Shown in pieces: positions 23,763-31,990 of a stretch of 64,000 bases of DNA. The stretch covers positions 1 to 64,000 of the forward strand of contig CAYTGR010000021.1 of the NCBI GenBank assembly GCA_964437445.1. The letters are read 5' to 3'. This DNA comes from CAYTGR01 sp964437445 (lineage in GTDB: Bacteria > Chloroflexota > Anaerolineae > B4-G1 > SLSP01). Below the pieces are notes generated by a model that was given only the letters and a program-made list of their open reading frames with translations, had not been told where the DNA came from and did not search any database. Both the position numbers and the translations under genes were made by a program. Each line of letters opens with the position of its first letter. Within the stretch, counting starts at the first letter, position 1.

Positions 23763-23985
23763 ATTCCCTCCCCATAGAGTGGTGGATTTCTGACCACAGC
23801 TCTGGCAATTTTTCTGCTGCCCCTCTGCCAACGTGGTCGCAGGTTCATCCCCCGGCGGTGTGCCAACGGTTTATGGTGACTCGCGGAGGTCCTGGGCCCA
23901 ACCGTGTCAGTGTCAGTAAAGGTATCTTATCCAGTTCCGGCAAATGTCAACAGCGTATGGTCGCGAGCACAACTGGTTCCTGATC

Positions 23986-24441
23986 TTAACCATACTTAAC
24001 CCTGGAGTAAGAATAACCACTGGCGGCCAGGCTCAGAAAATAGGTCACCAACGTGACAAAGCCGGCCGGCTCGCTAACCAAAAACGCATAGCCAATCATC
24101 GCCATCTGGCTCAAGTAGTACAGCAGCAGGGAAGGTCCCAGCCAGCGCGTGGTGCGAAATTCCAGTTTCAGGATGTAATCCAGGAGCAGTTCCAACGCCA
24201 AAAAGAGCACCAGCAACACCGGCAGCCCGATCATCCAGGCCGACCGTGACGCCCGGCCATTCAACACGAGCGCCACCACGACCGGCAGCGCCAACGCCTC
24301 CACGGCGATGCCCAACGCGCGATCGCGGCCCGGTGGCCCCTTGACCCGCACGAGGAAAATCCCCACCATCAAAAGATTGAACAGATTCGCCGTAACCACC
24401 AAGAGCCTATCGGCGATCCAGGAGCTCACCCCAGGATCCAT
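23986..24441 (-). CDS. Small polytopic membrane protein, unknown function
   Basis: 151 residues with about five hydrophobic helices (LLVVTANLFNLLMVGIFLV, LGIAVEALALPVVVALVL, WMIGLPVLLVLFLALELLLDYIL, LGPSLLLYYLSQMAMIGYAFLV, GFVTLVTYFLSLAASGYSY). No family recognised. ATG 24441 has GGAAGGAG upstream; an alternative GTG at 24456 overlaps the stop of the GNAT gene (GTGA), so the two genes are probably translationally coupled. Confidence 0.7.
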   Translation of the reverse strand: MDPGVSSWIADRLLVVTANLFNLLMVGIFLVRVKGPPGRDRALGIAVEALALPVVVALVLNGRASRSAWMIGLPVLLVLFLALELLLDYILKLEFRTTRWLGPSLLLYYLSQMAMIGYAFLVSEPAGFVTLVTYFLSLAASGYSYSRVKYG

Positions 24442-24452
24442 ACTCCTTCCTG

Positions 24453-25022
24453 TCACTGGGTCACGAATTGCTGCACGTAGACCGATTCAAATTCCTCGGC
24501 CAGGATATCCATCAAGACCACGTCGTACTTGCGGCCGGCGACAATACGCGCCTGCCGTCGCCGCCCGATCTCCTTGAACCCTACTTTGCGGTAACTGGCG
24601 ATGGCTCGCTCGTTGAACGCGAAAACGCCCAACATGATGCTGTTGAGATTCAACAGATTGAACCCGTAGTCCAGGAGCAGCCGCATCGCATCCTGACCAT
24701 ACCCCTGATTCCAGTATTCTTTCTCGCCGATCACGATCCCCACCATCGCGGAACGGTTGACCGGGTCCATGTTGAACAGCAAACAGCGTCCAAGCAGGCG
24801 ATCGGTCGCCAGGTCCACGATACTGAAGATGTGGCCGTGGCTCCGGCCGATCTCGTCCAGGCTCTGGCGCGTGCTTTCCAGAGTCGTGAGCGTATAAGCC
24901 TCATCCCCCAAAGGGAGGGCAACGGCCAGATCGTTGTCCCAGACGGCCCAGCGCTCGGCATCCCCCATGGCACAGGGGGAAAGATAACATTTTTGACCCA
25001 CCAGTTTTTTGTAGTACGGCAT
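24453..25022 (-). CDS. GNAT-family N-acetyltransferase (RimJ/RimL type)
   Basis: 189 residues. Acetyl-CoA-dependent acetyltransferase fold: YLSPCAMGDAERWAVWDND at the N-terminus (RimJ-like), VGIVIGEKEYWNQGYGQDAMRLLLDYGF as motif A, and LGVFAFNERAIASYRKVGFKEIGRRRQ as motif B, ending in VLMDIL. Acceptor unknown. ATG 25022 is behind TATTTTCAAAGGAG, the 3' end of a leader unit; three consecutive leader units (mini-ORFs b, c, d) lie upstream. Confidence 0.88.
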   Translation of the reverse strand: MPYYKKLVGQKCYLSPCAMGDAERWAVWDNDLAVALPLGDEAYTLTTLESTRQSLDEIGRSHGHIFSIVDLATDRLLGRCLLFNMDPVNRSAMVGIVIGEKEYWNQGYGQDAMRLLLDYGFNLLNLNSIMLGVFAFNERAIASYRKVGFKEIGRRRQARIVAGRKYDVVLMDILAEEFESVYVQQFVTQ

Positions 25023-25057
25023 GAATGGCTCCTTTGAAAATAGAAACCAGTTAAGTA

Positions 25058-25113
25058 GTGAGCAGAGAGCAGTAGCAGAAGTGCCTGTTTCCTGCTTACC
25101 GCTCACTGCTCAC
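25058..25113. repeat. Hairpin insert, GTGAGCAG type (copy 1)
   Basis: Inverted repeat GTGAGCAG / CTGCTCAC with internal AGCAG and CTGC partners, filling the slot between mini-ORF b and the GNAT start. Nearly the same sequence fills the slot at 32913-32969. Confidence 0.7.
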
Positions 25114-25117
25114 ATTT

Positions 25118-25147
25118 TCATCCCCCTGCTGGTGAACGCCAGTTCAT
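25118..25147 (-). repeat. Leader unit copy b: 9-codon mini-ORF (MNWRSPAGG)
   Basis: ATG 25147 behind TCAGAGGAATTC, TGA at 25120-25118 overlapping ATG of a 3-codon second frame (MKM). The GNAT start is 125 nt downstream. Third of three stacked units in transcription order. Confidence 0.6.
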
Positions 25148-25175
25148 GAGGAATTCCTCTGAAAATACAAGACTT

Positions 25176-25229
25176 TCTCACGCAAAGACGCAAAGAAAAA
25201 CATTAAAAACTTGGCGGCTTAGCGTGAGA
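25176..25229. repeat. Hairpin insert, CGCAAAG type
   Basis: Outer inverted repeat TCTCACGC / GCGTGAGA around CAAAGACGCAAAG and CTTGGCGGCTTAG. Fills the slot between mini-ORFs c and b. Confidence 0.7.
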
Positions 25230-25232
25230 TTT

Positions 25233-25262
25233 TCACTCTACCGCTGGTGCACCGCCGCGCAT
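25233..25262 (-). repeat. Leader unit copy c: 9-codon mini-ORF (MRGGAPAVE)
   Basis: ATG 25262 behind AGAGGAATTCACC; TGA at 25235-25233. Diverged at codons 2-4 and 9 but exactly nine codons long with no indel. Next mini-ORF start is 115 nt downstream. Confidence 0.5.
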
Positions 25263-25289
25263 GGTGAATTCCTCTGGAAATAGTCACTC

Positions 25290-25333
25290 AGCCAATAGCA
25301 ACGTAATGCGAACTTTAGTTCGCCGTCTTGGCT
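25290..25333. repeat. Hairpin insert, GCGAACT type
   Basis: Inner perfect hairpin GCGAACT-TT-AGTTCGC (25308-25323) within an outer AGCCAA / TTGGCT pair. Fills the slot between mini-ORFs d and c. Confidence 0.7.
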
Positions 25334-25346
25334 AAACGCTCAATTT

Positions 25347-25376
25347 TCATCCGATCGTTGGTGCGCCCCGGCTCAT
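25347..25376 (-). repeat. Leader unit copy d: 9-codon mini-ORF (MSRGAPTIG)
   Basis: ATG 25376 about 30 nt after the stop of the choline-kinase-like gene, behind AAGGAATTCCCC; TGA at 25349-25347. The overlapping second frame is longer here (MKIERLAKTAN). Next mini-ORF start is 114 nt downstream. Confidence 0.5.
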
Positions 25377-25406
25377 GGGGAATTCCTTAGAACCTCGTTC
25401 TGCCTT

Positions 25407-26297
25407 TCAGGGACTTGGGAAAGCCCGGAGTTCAGCGAACACCGCCTGCCCAAACTCCCCGTAGTCAAAATCGGGGTGCCGGGTACCGGAGCGGCGCTGA
25501 ATCCCTTCCTGGATCAGCGCCCACATCCCATCCCGCAGGCGGATCATGAACAGCATCCGCCGCACGGCGGCCCGCTGTGCGGCGGTCACGGCACCGAAGT
25601 AACATTCCAACAGGTAATCCTGGAGCTCAGCCGGGAGCGGCCCCTCCGAATCATAAGCATAGACGAGCGTCGCCAGGTCCAGATAGACATCGCCCATGCC
25701 GGCAAACTCCCAATCCAGGATACGAATCGCGCCGTCGTCCATGAAGTTGACCGAGAACAGGTCGTTGTGGCAGAACCCACGGATGGCGACCGGCTGTTGG
25801 GCCGCCTCAATGGCCCGCATCCGGTCCAGCAGCGCGTCAAAGCCGGCCGGCAAAGGTACTCCGAGCGTCAGCACGTCGTGTACGCGCGCCTCCACCCACC
25901 GAAACGGTGAAAAAGTGGCCTGGATCGGCGGGAGCCGGTGAAGCCGTTTGACCGTCTCTACCACCCGGCGGAGGTTCGCCGGGGTGCAATACTCCTCCAG
26001 GGTCAAATGGCGGCCGGCGAGCGCCCGCGTCACGCAGTGTCCCTCCGGCCAGAGAAAGTAGACCACCTCCGGGGCGATCCCTGCCTTCGCGGCGGCGCTC
26101 AGCGCCTCCCATTCGGCGGCGCGCTGGATCCCCAATAATGCCGTGTTCTCGCCACTCACGCGCACGATGAAACGCTCACCGTTGACCGTGACACGGTAAT
26201 TGGCGTTCGTCAGACCGCCGAGCGGCTCTACTTGCAGCGCTCCCGCAGCGGCCCAACCTGGGATACGGGCTAACACATCCTGGACTTTGATCGTCAT
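25407..26297 (-). CDS. Choline/ethanolamine kinase-like phosphotransferase
   Basis: 296 residues, aminoglycoside-phosphotransferase/choline-kinase fold. The N-lobe has LGGLTNANYRVTVNGERFIVRV, the GGLTN opening typical of choline-kinase/LicA-like proteins. The catalytic loop is GFCHNDLFSVNFM near residue 175 and the metal-binding DWEFAGMGDVYLDLA near residue 193. Probably phosphorylates a small alcohol or amino alcohol; the substrate cannot be read from sequence. Same strand as the methyltransferase upstream (11-nt gap), likely one transcript. Confidence 0.82.
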   Translation of the reverse strand: MTIKVQDVLARIPGWAAAGALQVEPLGGLTNANYRVTVNGERFIVRVSGENTALLGIQRAAEWEALSAAAKAGIAPEVVYFLWPEGHCVTRALAGRHLTLEEYCTPANLRRVVETVKRLHRLPPIQATFSPFRWVEARVHDVLTLGVPLPAGFDALLDRMRAIEAAQQPVAIRGFCHNDLFSVNFMDDGAIRILDWEFAGMGDVYLDLATLVYAYDSEGPLPAELQDYLLECYFGAVTAAQRAAVRRMLFMIRLRDGMWALIQEGIQRRSGTRHPDFDYGEFGQAVFAELRAFPSP

Positions 26298-26307
26298 GGG
26301 AGTATCT

Positions 26308-27027
26308 TCAAACTCTCGGCTTCACGCCGAGGGCGAGGAGCGCCGTCGCGCTTTGAAATCCCACCGTCTGCAACCGCTCGCGCAAGGCGGCGCCACGCTG
26401 AAACAACGTCTCGGCTTCCGGCAGCTCTTGGGCGCGCTGGCAGTAGTGGTCTATCCGGCCCTCCAATACCTTGAGAGTCTCAGGATCGCGCGGATCGCTC
26501 TCCAGGTCGGCCACGTCATAGCAGGCGCACTCGTTCAGAGCCAGCCCATCCACCAGTTCCACTAACTGCTGGCGGGTGAACGTCTCATTGTGGCTCCCCC
26601 CCAACGCGCGATCAATCTCGCCCCACCAATGGTGGACCATGACATGCGTCTGCTGCGCCTCGGTCAACCCGTCGCGGTACATTTCACTGAGGATGAAATG
26701 CCCGCCCGGTTTGAGCACACGCAGCATCTCGGCCAGCACCCGCGGCAGCTCGGCCAGGTGATGCAAGGAATGGGAGATGCAGACGGTATCAAATGCGGCG
26801 TCGGGAAAGTCCAGGTGCGCCGCATCCATGAGCAGGAAGTGGACCGCTTCGTGGGGAAACCGCTGACGAGCACTCTCCAGCGCGCGTTCACTGGCGTCAA
26901 TGCCAGTGATGGTGGTATAATCGCGCAGGTTGTCCACCAACACCTGGATAAAGCCGCCGCCCCCGGTCGCCACGTCCAACACATGGCCGCCAGAAATGGA
27001 ATTCAAAGCCTGTTGCCAGTTGTCCAT
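26308..27027 (-). CDS. Class I SAM-dependent methyltransferase (UbiE-like)
   Basis: 239 residues. Motif I GGHVLDVATGGGGFIQVLV, acidic loop ITGIDASERAL, post-motifs DAAHLDFPDAAFDTVCISHSLHHL and LKPGGHFILSEMYRDGLT. Methyltransf_11/UbiE-like fold; small-molecule substrate unknown. Start placed at ATG 27027 (MDNWQQAL) because a promoter lies at 27082-27110, so the longer in-frame extension upstream would not be transcribed. Divergent from the gene at 27223. Confidence 0.82.
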   Translation of the reverse strand: MDNWQQALNSISGGHVLDVATGGGGFIQVLVDNLRDYTTITGIDASERALESARQRFPHEAVHFLLMDAAHLDFPDAAFDTVCISHSLHHLAELPRVLAEMLRVLKPGGHFILSEMYRDGLTEAQQTHVMVHHWWGEIDRALGGSHNETFTRQQLVELVDGLALNECACYDVADLESDPRDPETLKVLEGRIDHYCQRAQELPEAETLFQRGAALRERLQTVGFQSATALLALGVKPRV

Positions 27028-27081
27028 CCGTTGTAGAACCCCTTTCTGTTGTCGTAGTTTGATGCCAGACCAGCAAGCCCT

Positions 27082-27110
27082 ATTATACCGATGAACCGCC
27101 ACCCTGTCAT
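27082..27110 (-). promoter_or_regulatory. Promoter of the methyltransferase/kinase pair
   Basis: ATGACA (27110-27105), 17-nt spacer, TATAAT (27087-27082) on the minus strand, about 55 nt upstream of the start codon. Confidence 0.65.
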
Positions 27111-27162
27111 CATCCAAATGGAGGATTTGGGAAAACTTAGAGGAATCGCGTAGGCTATCTAC

Positions 27163-27190
27163 TTGCCGCTTTATTCCTTCGTGGTAAGAT
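27163..27190 (+). promoter_or_regulatory. Possible promoter of the gene at 27223
   Basis: TTGCCG (27163-27168), 16-nt spacer, TAAGAT (27185-27190). Weak -10; divergent from the promoter at 27082. Confidence 0.35.
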
Positions 27191-27222
27191 GACCTCCATC
27201 CACTGGAGACCGGAGGTGCCGA

Positions 27223-27873
27223 ATGTTCCACGCTGCCGATCGGGTGTTAGTTGGAATTGCCAAGACGCCCCGTGATTTCGCCCTGGCGCGCGACGCCGGT
27301 TGGTACCGCATCCCGGCCGCCCACGCTCCTGCCAGCCTGGTGGATACCGCGGCGCTGGCGCTCTATTTTACTGCCGCCTTCGGGGAGGAACGGTGGGCCA
27401 TCCACTGGTATGCCGAGGTGCGCGGCCACGAGCTGCTCCGCCGCCGCGACCTGTTGCCCGACGAGCCGGAGCACCGGCAGGCCGACGCCCCCTATTACAA
27501 GCTGGAGCTCGGCCCGTTGATCCAGCGCCGGCCCCCCATCCCCAGCCTGCGCTGGCGGCGTGTCACCTTCATTGAGACCACCTGGGACCGCTTCGCCGCC
27601 GCCGAGGAGATCAACGATCTCTACGTCTCCGGCGCTGACGGGCTTTACGTCACCCTCAAAGAGAGCGGCTTCTTCCCGGAGCGGGAATACGTCATCTGCG
27701 AGGGGGGAACCGACTACGTCGCCGACCTGGCCATCCCCTGCCGGGCAGGGACCGTCGCCGTAGTGTTGGGCGAGCGTCCCGCCCCGGCGGCCGCGCTGCG
27801 CCAGGCCGACCCAGAGGCCGTGCGCGCCGCCGTCGCCCGGCTTGGCGGGCCAGTAATTCCTACGGCGGCCTGA
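27223..27873 (+). CDS. Hypothetical protein, 216 aa
   Basis: I do not recognise this protein. ATG 27223 follows GGAGGTGCCGA. It is soluble and Arg/Trp-rich, opening VLVGIAKTPRDFALARDAGWYRIP. A middle block reads YYKLELGPLIQRRPPIPSLRWRRVTFIETTWDRF. The C-terminal EREYVICEGGTDYVADLAIPCRAGTVAVVLGE has a beta-rich layout faintly like the core of PD-(D/E)xK-type nuclease folds; this is speculation. It is followed 11 nt later by the metallo-beta-lactamase gene and then an AlkZ-like glycosylase, a grouping that could hint at DNA repair. Confidence 0.75.
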   Translation: MFHAADRVLVGIAKTPRDFALARDAGWYRIPAAHAPASLVDTAALALYFTAAFGEERWAIHWYAEVRGHELLRRRDLLPDEPEHRQADAPYYKLELGPLIQRRPPIPSLRWRRVTFIETTWDRFAAAEEINDLYVSGADGLYVTLKESGFFPEREYVICEGGTDYVADLAIPCRAGTVAVVLGERPAPAAALRQADPEAVRAAVARLGGPVIPTAA

Positions 27874-27884
27874 GGTCCAGACCG

Positions 27885-28763
27885 ATGCCCCACCCGCCAC
27901 GACCGCTGACCGACACGCTTTGGGTGGCGCAAAGCCGCTTTTTTCTCACCAATAGCGGCCTTTTCATCCACCACGGCGAGGCCATCCTGATTGATCCCGC
28001 GCTGACGCCCGCGGAGCTGGCCACGCTCGCGCAGTTCCTCACAGCGCAGGATGCCACCCCTGAGGCGCTGATTATCACGCACGCGCATTGGGATCACCTG
28101 CTGGGGCCACGCGAGTTTCCCGGCGTGCCGGTCGTCGTCCAGGCGCGCTACCACGAGGTCGTCGGTAAGCACAGCGACGACCTGAGCCGGCAGGTCGCCG
28201 CGTGGGCCGCGCAGGAGCAGATTGCAGGGGCGGCGCTGCCGATCCCTCCCCAGCCGGCAATCGTTTTTGCCGATGATTTTCTGTTAGGGGTGGACGATTG
28301 GAGGTTGGAGTTGTACCACGCGCCCGGCCACGCCCCCGACCAGTGCATCGTCTACGAGCCGGCAAGCGGCACCCTCTGGGCCGCCGACCAGCTGAGCGAC
28401 GTGGAGATTCCCTTAATCAGCGACCGCCTGGAGGCCTACGAACGGACGCTGGACCGGCTGGCCGGGCTGGAGATCCGCACCTTGATTCCCGGCCACGGCA
28501 CGCCCACGACCGATCCGGCCGCCATTCGCACCCGGTTGGCCGAAGATCGCGCCTACCTGGCCGCCCTGCGCACGCAGGTCACACAGGCCGTGCTGCAGGG
28601 TCGCACCGCCGAGGAAACGGTGGCGGCCTGCGCCAGCCTGCTCTTCCGCGCGCCGGAGTTGAACGCCGGCTACCATCGCTGGAACGTGGAGAGCGTCTAT
28701 CTGGAGCTGGGAGGTCAGGCCGGACCGGGGACGCTGGGATGGGAGCAGGAATGGGTAGCGTGA
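27885..28763 (+). CDS. Metallo-beta-lactamase-fold hydrolase
   Basis: 292 residues. Metal ligands: THAHWDH near residues 65-71 (HxHxDH), a His in YHAPGHAPDQCIVYEP near residue 147, an Asp in WAADQLSD and the terminal GHGTP near residue 205. The C-terminal helical extension (AYLAALRTQVTQAVLQGRTAEETVAACASLL) is like that of LACTB2/glyoxalase II-like members. Substrate unknown. The TGA stop lies in the first unit of the heptamer array at 28760. Confidence 0.88.
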   Translation: MPHPPRPLTDTLWVAQSRFFLTNSGLFIHHGEAILIDPALTPAELATLAQFLTAQDATPEALIITHAHWDHLLGPREFPGVPVVVQARYHEVVGKHSDDLSRQVAAWAAQEQIAGAALPIPPQPAIVFADDFLLGVDDWRLELYHAPGHAPDQCIVYEPASGTLWAADQLSDVEIPLISDRLEAYERTLDRLAGLEIRTLIPGHGTPTTDPAAIRTRLAEDRAYLAALRTQVTQAVLQGRTAEETVAACASLLFRAPELNAGYHRWNVESVYLELGGQAGPGTLGWEQEWVA

Positions 28764-28811
28764 AACGTGAAACGTGAAACGTGAAGCGTGAAACATGAAA
28801 CGTGAAATGTG
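28760..28811. repeat. 7-bp tandem repeat (GTGAAAC)n
   Basis: Seven tandem heptamers GTGAAAC/GTGAAGC/ATGAAAC/GTGAAAT, the reverse complement of the array at 14697-14775. The array supplies the stop codon of the preceding gene. Confidence 0.85.
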
Positions 28812-28840
28812 ATTAGGTGAGGGCTTAGGGGGCAGGCTGG

Positions 28841-29692
28841 ATGGAACTTGCATGGGAACGGGTACGGGCTTATCGCGCCGCGACTTACCGGTTGACGCGG
28901 CGGGTGACGACGCCGGAGGAGGCGATTGCCTTCGTCAACGAGCGCGGCTTCGTCTATTTCTGGCCGATCCAGGGCGTGACGCTGCCCAGCCTGTGGGCCG
29001 CGGTCGCGGGCGACCGCCCTGTCCCCAACGAACACGACGATCCGGGCCACGTCACCTGGGGCTGGAAAGATGCGCTGTTGGGCCAGCGTCGCTGGTATTA
29101 CGCCAAGGTGTTGCGGAAGAAAGCGACGTTGATCGCGCTGGACATTGTCCCGTACTTCTACGCGCTGAGCGAGAACTACGGCGATTACACCGAGGATTAT
29201 CTGGAGCAATACCGCCAGGGCCGGTTGACGCAAGAGGCTAAGGCCATCTACGAGGCGCTGCTGCAGGAAGGGCCGCTGCACACGTTAGCGTTGCGCGAGG
29301 CGGCGCACTTGACCAGCGCCGAAAGCGACTATCGCTTTAACCGGGCCTTAGATGCACTGCAGGCCGATTTCAAGCTCCTGCCGGTAGGAGTAGCCGAAGC
29401 CGGGGCCTGGCGCTATGCGTTCATCTACGACCTCGTCGCGCGCCACTACCCGGAGTTGCCGGAGCAGGCCCACGCCATCGGCCTCAGTGAGGCGCAGCAG
29501 CAGCTGACCGAATGCTATTTCCGCTCCGTGGGCGCGGCGCAGCTGCGGGATGTGGTCAAGCTGTTTGGGTGGGCGGCGGCCGAGGGAGAAGCAGCCATCG
29601 CGCGGTTAGTGCGGGCCGGCCACCTCCTGCGCGGCCTCACGCTGCCCGGTCAGCCGGGAGAGTGGGTAGCGTTGCCGGAATTGAACACCTGA
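28841..29692 (+). CDS. AlkZ/YcaQ-like winged-helix DNA glycosylase family protein
   Basis: 283 residues. Pattern of the HTH_42/YcaQ-AlkZ family: an N-terminal winged-helix part (TRRVTTPEEAIAFVNERGFVYFWPIQGVTLPSLWAAV), then GWKDALLGQRRWYYAKVLRKKATLIALDIVPYFYAL in the position of the LW-H-x-R core, and a C-terminal winged helix (QLRDVVKLFGWAAAEGEAAIARLVRAGHL). The family excises alkylated or cross-linked bases. I do not see the exact QxQ catalytic motif of YcaQ, so it may be one of the AlkZ-related subfamilies. Follows the heptamer array. Confidence 0.65.
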   Translation: MELAWERVRAYRAATYRLTRRVTTPEEAIAFVNERGFVYFWPIQGVTLPSLWAAVAGDRPVPNEHDDPGHVTWGWKDALLGQRRWYYAKVLRKKATLIALDIVPYFYALSENYGDYTEDYLEQYRQGRLTQEAKAIYEALLQEGPLHTLALREAAHLTSAESDYRFNRALDALQADFKLLPVGVAEAGAWRYAFIYDLVARHYPELPEQAHAIGLSEAQQQLTECYFRSVGAAQLRDVVKLFGWAAAEGEAAIARLVRAGHLLRGLTLPGQPGEWVALPELNT

Positions 29693-29760
29693 TCAGAGCA
29701 CAAACAGGCGCGGGCATTGCCCCGGTGAAATTTTGGTTGTCAACCCGCTACCCCATGATT

Positions 29761-29782
29761 GCCCGCCGACACAGCGGCGGGC
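29761..29782. terminator. Hairpin between convergent genes
   Basis: Perfect 8-bp stem GCCCGCCG / CGGCGGGC with a 6-nt loop, without a T run. It lies between the AlkZ-like gene and the convergent ABC-2 gene. Confidence 0.4.
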
Positions 29783-29805
29783 GGCCATAATCGGCAGCCC
29801 CCTGG

Positions 29806-30612
29806 TTACGCCAGGAACATCCCCGCCAGGTACGGGATCAACACCAACAGCCCCATCAGCGGATGGCCGCGCCGGGCCTGGTTGCGGTTATCCCAGTTGA
29901 AAAGGTAGATAGCCAGCCCGTAAGCCAGCAGCCCGCTGCTGACCAGCACCGCTACCGACACCAACGGCTTGAAAACCGTCGCCTGTTGATAGGCCAGCCC
30001 CAGGAGCGCCTGCATCACGTGGGAGGTCGGCAGTAGACCAGCGAAGGGTTGCACCGATTTCGGCAACATCTCCAGTGGCACCATCAGCCCACCGATCAGC
30101 ATGGAGGGCAGAAAGATGAGCTGGGACCAGAGCACAGTCGCGCGCCCGCTGCTGGAAACAACGCCGATCAGCGCACCGAGGCCGCTATAAACGCAGGCCA
30201 GCAGCAAGGTGATCCCTACAAACGCGCCCCAATGCGTTGGCAGCGTGCCCTTAAAGAGCGGCGCGGTCACGACGATGATCGTGGCCACGATGAGCGAATG
30301 AAAAATCGTCGTCAGGGTCGGGACGATCAGGATGGAGGTCGCCGGGACCCCGTTGATCTTGAAGCTGCGGTAGATGCCGGCTTCTCGCGATTCCACCAAC
30401 GGCGTGGGCAGCCCCAGGATGGGACCCACCATCACCACAAAAATCACCATCGCCGGCACCAACGTCTCGCGGAAAAGCGGGTTGATTTGCGTCATCACCA
30501 CGCCCATCATGATATAAAAGCCTAACGGGAACAGGTAATTCAAGAGCAGCGAGGTTGGGTTGCGCAGCCCGGTCTTAAACTCAAAAGCGAAATGGTTCAG
30601 AAAGGCCGTCAT
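29806..30612 (-). CDS. ABC-2 type exporter permease
   Basis: 268 residues with six hydrophobic helices and the ABC-2 pattern: FKTGLRNPTSLLLNYLFPLGFYIMMG at the first TM, MVGPILGLPTPLVESREAGIYRSFKINGVPATS in the cytoplasmic loop, and LIFLPSMLIGGLMVPLEMLPKSVQPFAGLLPTSH near the fifth TM. Its start overlaps the end of the ATPase gene (ATGA), so the two form one transporter. Substrate unknown. Confidence 0.9.
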   Translation of the reverse strand: MTAFLNHFAFEFKTGLRNPTSLLLNYLFPLGFYIMMGVVMTQINPLFRETLVPAMVIFVVMVGPILGLPTPLVESREAGIYRSFKINGVPATSILIVPTLTTIFHSLIVATIIVVTAPLFKGTLPTHWGAFVGITLLLACVYSGLGALIGVVSSSGRATVLWSQLIFLPSMLIGGLMVPLEMLPKSVQPFAGLLPTSHVMQALLGLAYQQATVFKPLVSVAVLVSSGLLAYGLAIYLFNWDNRNQARRGHPLMGLLVLIPYLAGMFLA

Positions 30613-31523
30613 GACGCACCTCCTACCGTCGTAATTTCCAGGAAACGTTCCTCCAGCGAGGGCCGCTCCACCCGCAGGTCAATCAATTTGTCTTGCTGCG
30701 TGTTGAGGTAAGCCAGGATTGCCGACACCGTGGGGCCGGGATCGGTGCTGTAGTAAATGGCATACTCGTCGCGGTACAGCCGCTGATGGACGGCCGGGAA
30801 GACGACATCAGCGTTGGCCAGGATAGATTGCTCGGTGCGGACCGAAACCTTGGTGAAACCGGAACCGGTCGCGGTCAGTTCCTGCGGCGAACCGGTGGCA
30901 ACGATCCGCCCCCGCAACAGAATGGCGACGCGGTCGGCCAGCTTCTCGGCCTCGGCCATGTCGTGCGTCGCCAGAATGATGGTAACGCCGGCGGCCTTGA
31001 GCTCCGCCATCAGGGTGTGCAGTTCCACGCGGGAATTGACATCCAGCCCGGCGGTCGGTTCATCCAGGAAGATAACAGAAGGTTGGTGGGCTATCGCCAG
31101 GGCCAGGGCCAGCCGTCGCTGCTGTCCAGCCGAGAGCTCGCTATACTGGCTATGGCGCTTCTCCTCCAGGTTCAGCCGTTTCAGCAGATCGTAGCGCGGC
31201 GCAACGCCGTGGTAGGCGCAAAAAAAGCGGATGGCCTCCTCAGCCGACATCGTCGCTGGCAACCCCGAGGTCTGCAACTGCACCCCGATCAAGTGCGGCA
31301 GGCGGCGCGGTTCGCGGGTCGGGTCCACACCCTGAACGCGGAGCACTCCCCCGTCAGGACGGCGGATACCCTCCAGACACTCCAAAGTGGTGGTCTTGCC
31401 CGCCCCGTTGGGCCCCAGCAGGCCAAAGATCTCACCCGGGTAAACCTCAAAACTAATGTTATCCACGGCAACCACCTTGCCGTAGACCTTACAAAAATCA
31501 CGCACCGTCAAAATAGCTTCCAT
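30609..31523 (-). CDS. ABC exporter ATP-binding protein
   Basis: 304 residues. Walker A GPNGAGKTTTLECL near residue 42, signature LSAGQQRRLALALAIAH (LSGGQ variant with Ala), Walker B SVIFLDEPTAGLD and H loop ILATHDM. A C-terminal extension (FTKVSVRTEQSILANADVVF..., ending PSLEERFLEIT) is typical of CcmA/DrrA-type ATPases. ATG 31523 (MEAILTVRDF) follows GGAGGGAAGG; a longer frame upstream is not needed. Partner of the downstream permease. Confidence 0.92.
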   Translation of the reverse strand: MEAILTVRDFCKVYGKVVAVDNISFEVYPGEIFGLLGPNGAGKTTTLECLEGIRRPDGGVLRVQGVDPTREPRRLPHLIGVQLQTSGLPATMSAEEAIRFFCAYHGVAPRYDLLKRLNLEEKRHSQYSELSAGQQRRLALALAIAHQPSVIFLDEPTAGLDVNSRVELHTLMAELKAAGVTIILATHDMAEAEKLADRVAILLRGRIVATGSPQELTATGSGFTKVSVRTEQSILANADVVFPAVHQRLYRDEYAIYYSTDPGPTVSAILAYLNTQQDKLIDLRVERPSLEERFLEITTVGGAS

Positions 31524-31990
31524 AGGCCTTCCCTCCGTCACTCTCTCCGCTCCTTGTTTTGAGTCCACTGCAAAAAGCCTAAAATCTCATGCTAAGTGCG
31601 GAACGGCCACAACACCAGGTACACTGCCATAAGCGGGCGCACTCATCCCAACGTAGCAACGAAACCGGCGCACAAGGAGCGGTAGTTCATGCGATCAATC
31701 TTCACGATGACCAGATTTGCCCTTCAGCTATCATCCATCGTCCAGGGTTTTATTGCGAGGCTACAACGGCTGGCCTAAATTCTCGGTGCTCTCAGCGGGA
31801 ATGGTTCCGGCCACACCAATTCTGTGATAAAAATTGTTTTTTGAGTATAGGGGAAACGCTGTTCCTGTCAAGCCAGCACGGAAGAGTTCAACCTCCTGCC
31901 CCCCCGCCTGGCGCTGGGGAGCAAAGGGGCTGGGAAGATAGGGAGCAAGAAAGATTCCGCGTTCTCAGCGATCAAAAGGCTGGCATAACA

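Noticed and set aside
25023..25406. CRISPR array
   Set aside because: Regular spacing of similar units with different inserts recalls repeat-spacer order, but the inserts are palindromic, they recur elsewhere in the window, and the shared part contains a ribosome site and mini-ORF. There are no cas genes.
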